In this document: piece by piece, positions 41,630-42,655 of the stretch | Layout: every line of letters begins with the position of its first letter | Position numbering within the stretch: the first letter of the stretch is position 1 | From: Gammaproteobacteria bacterium | GTDB taxonomy: Bacteria; Pseudomonadota; Gammaproteobacteria; Magnimaribacterales; Magnimaribacteraceae | Assembly: GCA_004214065.1 (NCBI GenBank) | Contig: SGZM01000007.1 | Location: 1 to 42,655, forward strand | Reading direction: 5' to 3' | Length of the DNA: 42,655 nt | Program-made: the position numbers and the translations under genes | Notes under the pieces: generated by a model | The model's database searches: none | Told to the model about the DNA's origin: nothing | What the model saw: only the letters and a program-made list of their open reading frames with translations

Positions 41630-42320
41630 GCACGTTATTGCTATAGGAGGAGGGGGTTTTGGGCGCAATCCTGGAGATGGGTATATTGAACAATACATCT
41701 TGGATCAGACAGGAAAGAAAGAACCTAATATTTGTTTCATACCAACTGCAACAGGCGACAACGATGCCTATAAGGTGAACTATTATTCAACATTTTCGAA
41801 ATTAAGTTGCAATCCTGTGCATTTAGATTTCTTTCATAGAACCCCAGACTTAGAGAAATTAATTCTTGAACAAGATGCAATTTTTGTTGGTGGTGGCAAC
41901 ACTAAAAGCATGTTGGCTGTTTGGCGAGATTGGGGCTTAGATAAGCTGTTAAAAATAGCTTATGACAAGGGAGCAGTTATGAGCGGAGTAAGTGCTGGAG
42001 CAAATTGTTGGTTTGAAAGTGCTGTAGTTGATTCATGGGCTGAAGACCTTAAAGTAATCGATTGTTTAGGTTTCTTGAAAGGCAATTATTGCCCTCATTA
42101 CGACGAGGAGCCTCAGAGAAGACCTTCAGTTAAAAAATTTCTTGAGGAAGGTACTTTTGATTCTTGTTATGCATCAGAAGGTAATGCGGCTCTTCACATA
42201 AAAAATAATAATGACTTTATCTCAGTAGATTTTGGAGATGATAAAAACTCTTACAAAGTTTCATTAACTGGAAATCTTGTTAATGAAGAGCCTTTCACAA
42301 AAGTATCAATAAGACCTTAA
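41622..42320 (+). CDS. pepE: Peptidase E (S51 family)
   Basis: Cytoplasmic serine peptidase of 232 residues, related to E. coli PepE (aspartyl dipeptidase) and cyanophycinase. The nucleophile is Ser124 in SGVSAGANCW. His159 in YCPHYDEEP and Glu186 are candidates for the remaining triad. The N-terminal AIGGGGFG and the turn FVGGGNTKSM are family blocks. I use the ATG at 41622; an upstream TTG at 41616 would add two residues. Last gene of the plus-strand run starting at 37401; the 59 bases to tRNA-Asp show no hairpin terminator. Confidence 0.85.
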   Translation: MDKHVIAIGGGGFGRNPGDGYIEQYILDQTGKKEPNICFIPTATGDNDAYKVNYYSTFSKLSCNPVHLDFFHRTPDLEKLILEQDAIFVGGGNTKSMLAVWRDWGLDKLLKIAYDKGAVMSGVSAGANCWFESAVVDSWAEDLKVIDCLGFLKGNYCPHYDEEPQRRPSVKKFLEEGTFDSCYASEGNAALHIKNNNDFISVDFGDDKNSYKVSLTGNLVNEEPFTKVSIRP

Positions 42321-42379
42321 AAAAATTAAAAGTAATCTCTGCAAAATGCAATTGTCCTGTTAGAATGCTCACGTTCTAT

Positions 42380-42457
42380 GGACCGGTAGTTCAGTTTGGT
42401 TAGAACGCCGCCCTGTCACGGCGGAGGTCGCGAGTTCGAGTCTCGTCCGGTCCGCCA
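42380..42457 (+). tRNA. tRNA-Asp (anticodon GTC)
   Basis: Cloverleaf of 78 nt: acceptor GGACCGG/CCGGTCC, D stem GTTC/GAAC with a 10-base loop, anticodon stem CCGCC/GGCGG with loop CTGTCAC (anticodon GTC), T stem GCGAG/CTCGT with loop TTCGAGT, discriminator G and encoded CCA. A possible -10 (TAGAAT, 42361-42366) precedes it; no good -35 was found. Confidence 0.97.
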
Positions 42458-42508
42458 TTTCATGTCTTTCTATAAATTTCCTTTATAATGAAGTAAGGTG
42501 ATATCCAA

Positions 42509-42655
42509 ATGAAATGGTCTTATACAAATGGCAAGTTAAATGTCAGCTCTGATGATAAGGATCAGCAATTTCTTCTTCAAGAACTCATTGAAGAAGCTTC
42601 TAGACATCAAATTTACAAAAAGAAAATAGTTTCTCTTTTTATCATAATTTCTTTG
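42509..42655 (+). CDS. Hypothetical membrane protein, N-terminal fragment
   Basis: An open frame of 49 codons running off the right edge. It begins with a hydrophilic part (about 36 residues, QQFLLQELIEEASRHQ likely helical), then basic KKK and a hydrophobic stretch starting at about residue 41 that looks like the beginning of a membrane segment. The Shine-Dalgarno GTAAGGTG lies 9 bases before the ATG. No family recognised from this fragment. Confidence 0.6.
   Translation, partial: MKWSYTNGKLNVSSDDKDQQFLLQELIEEASRHQIYKKKIVSLFIIISL

Noticed and set aside
42338..42366. Promoter of tRNA-Asp (TCTGCA, 17 bases, TAGAAT)
   Set aside because: The -10 is plausible but the -35 matches poorly; the tRNA could also be read through from the peptidase E operon.
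1..42655. CRISPR arrays, insertion sequences, prophage or integron features
   Set aside because: Reading through found no spaced direct repeats, transposase, integrase or phage genes, and neither tRNA is followed by an integrase or a visible attachment-site repeat.

Overview
The window looks like a piece of a streamlined, AT-rich, free-living gammaproteobacterial chromosome. GC content is roughly one third by eye. Genes are packed almost without gaps, several convergent gene ends abut or overlap, and I saw no insertion sequence, phage gene or CRISPR array. The Gammaproteobacteria-type SppA, XseA, YheS-like ABC-F, GloA and FbpABC proteins point to that class. A CYP153-like P450, a Rieske oxygenase, a Baeyer-Villiger-type monooxygenase, an AtuA-type carboxylase cluster and a 6-4-type photolyase, together with very low GC, suggest an uncultured marine lineage such as SAR86. 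That placement is inference, not proof.

Layout. 1-4447: partial sppA, arsC, a TlpA-like lipoprotein, an M23 lipoprotein peptidase, xseA and an EamA exporter. 4448-10592 (minus): a four-gene acyl-CoA carboxylase operon (carboxyltransferase, biotin carboxylase/BCCP, AtuA-like, enoyl-CoA hydratase), probably for branched or isoprenoid acyl-CoAs. 10693-14912: a small hypothetical, a flavin monooxygenase with an altered fingerprint, pseudoazurin plus a small membrane protein, a saccharopine-dehydrogenase-like oxidoreductase and glyoxalase I. 14977-18691 (plus): a tightly coupled six-gene cluster of two paralogous secreted proteins, a DUF6152 protein, a cytochrome c'-like protein and two paralogous DUF6644 membrane proteins. 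This is the best candidate for an undescribed redox system. 18717-22574 (minus): a MacAB-type exporter with small companion genes. 22661-24731: tRNA-Val, a tiny lipoprotein and an ABC-F ATPase.

24864-28532 is an esterase operon (hot-dog protein, NTF2-like, ABM-like, two alpha/beta hydrolases). 28529-33602 holds a small secreted protein, an MHS-family transporter and an FbpABC iron(III) importer with a near-perfect Fur box in its promoter. 33728-37265 holds the P450, a YugP-like metallopeptidase and the photolyase. 37401-42320 is a long plus-strand run: Rieske oxygenase, ABC-2 exporter, an unknown protein, a 45-residue DUF2256 zinc-finger protein, two small membrane proteins and peptidase E. 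tRNA-Asp and the start of an unknown membrane protein close the window.

Two themes cut across the window. First, many transcription units appear to start with a -10 hexamer only 6-8 nt upstream of the start codon and without a Shine-Dalgarno sequence, which suggests leaderless mRNAs. Second, oxygenases occur without adjacent redox partners, while soluble periplasmic electron carriers (pseudoazurin, cytochrome c'-like) sit near uncharacterised secreted and membrane proteins.
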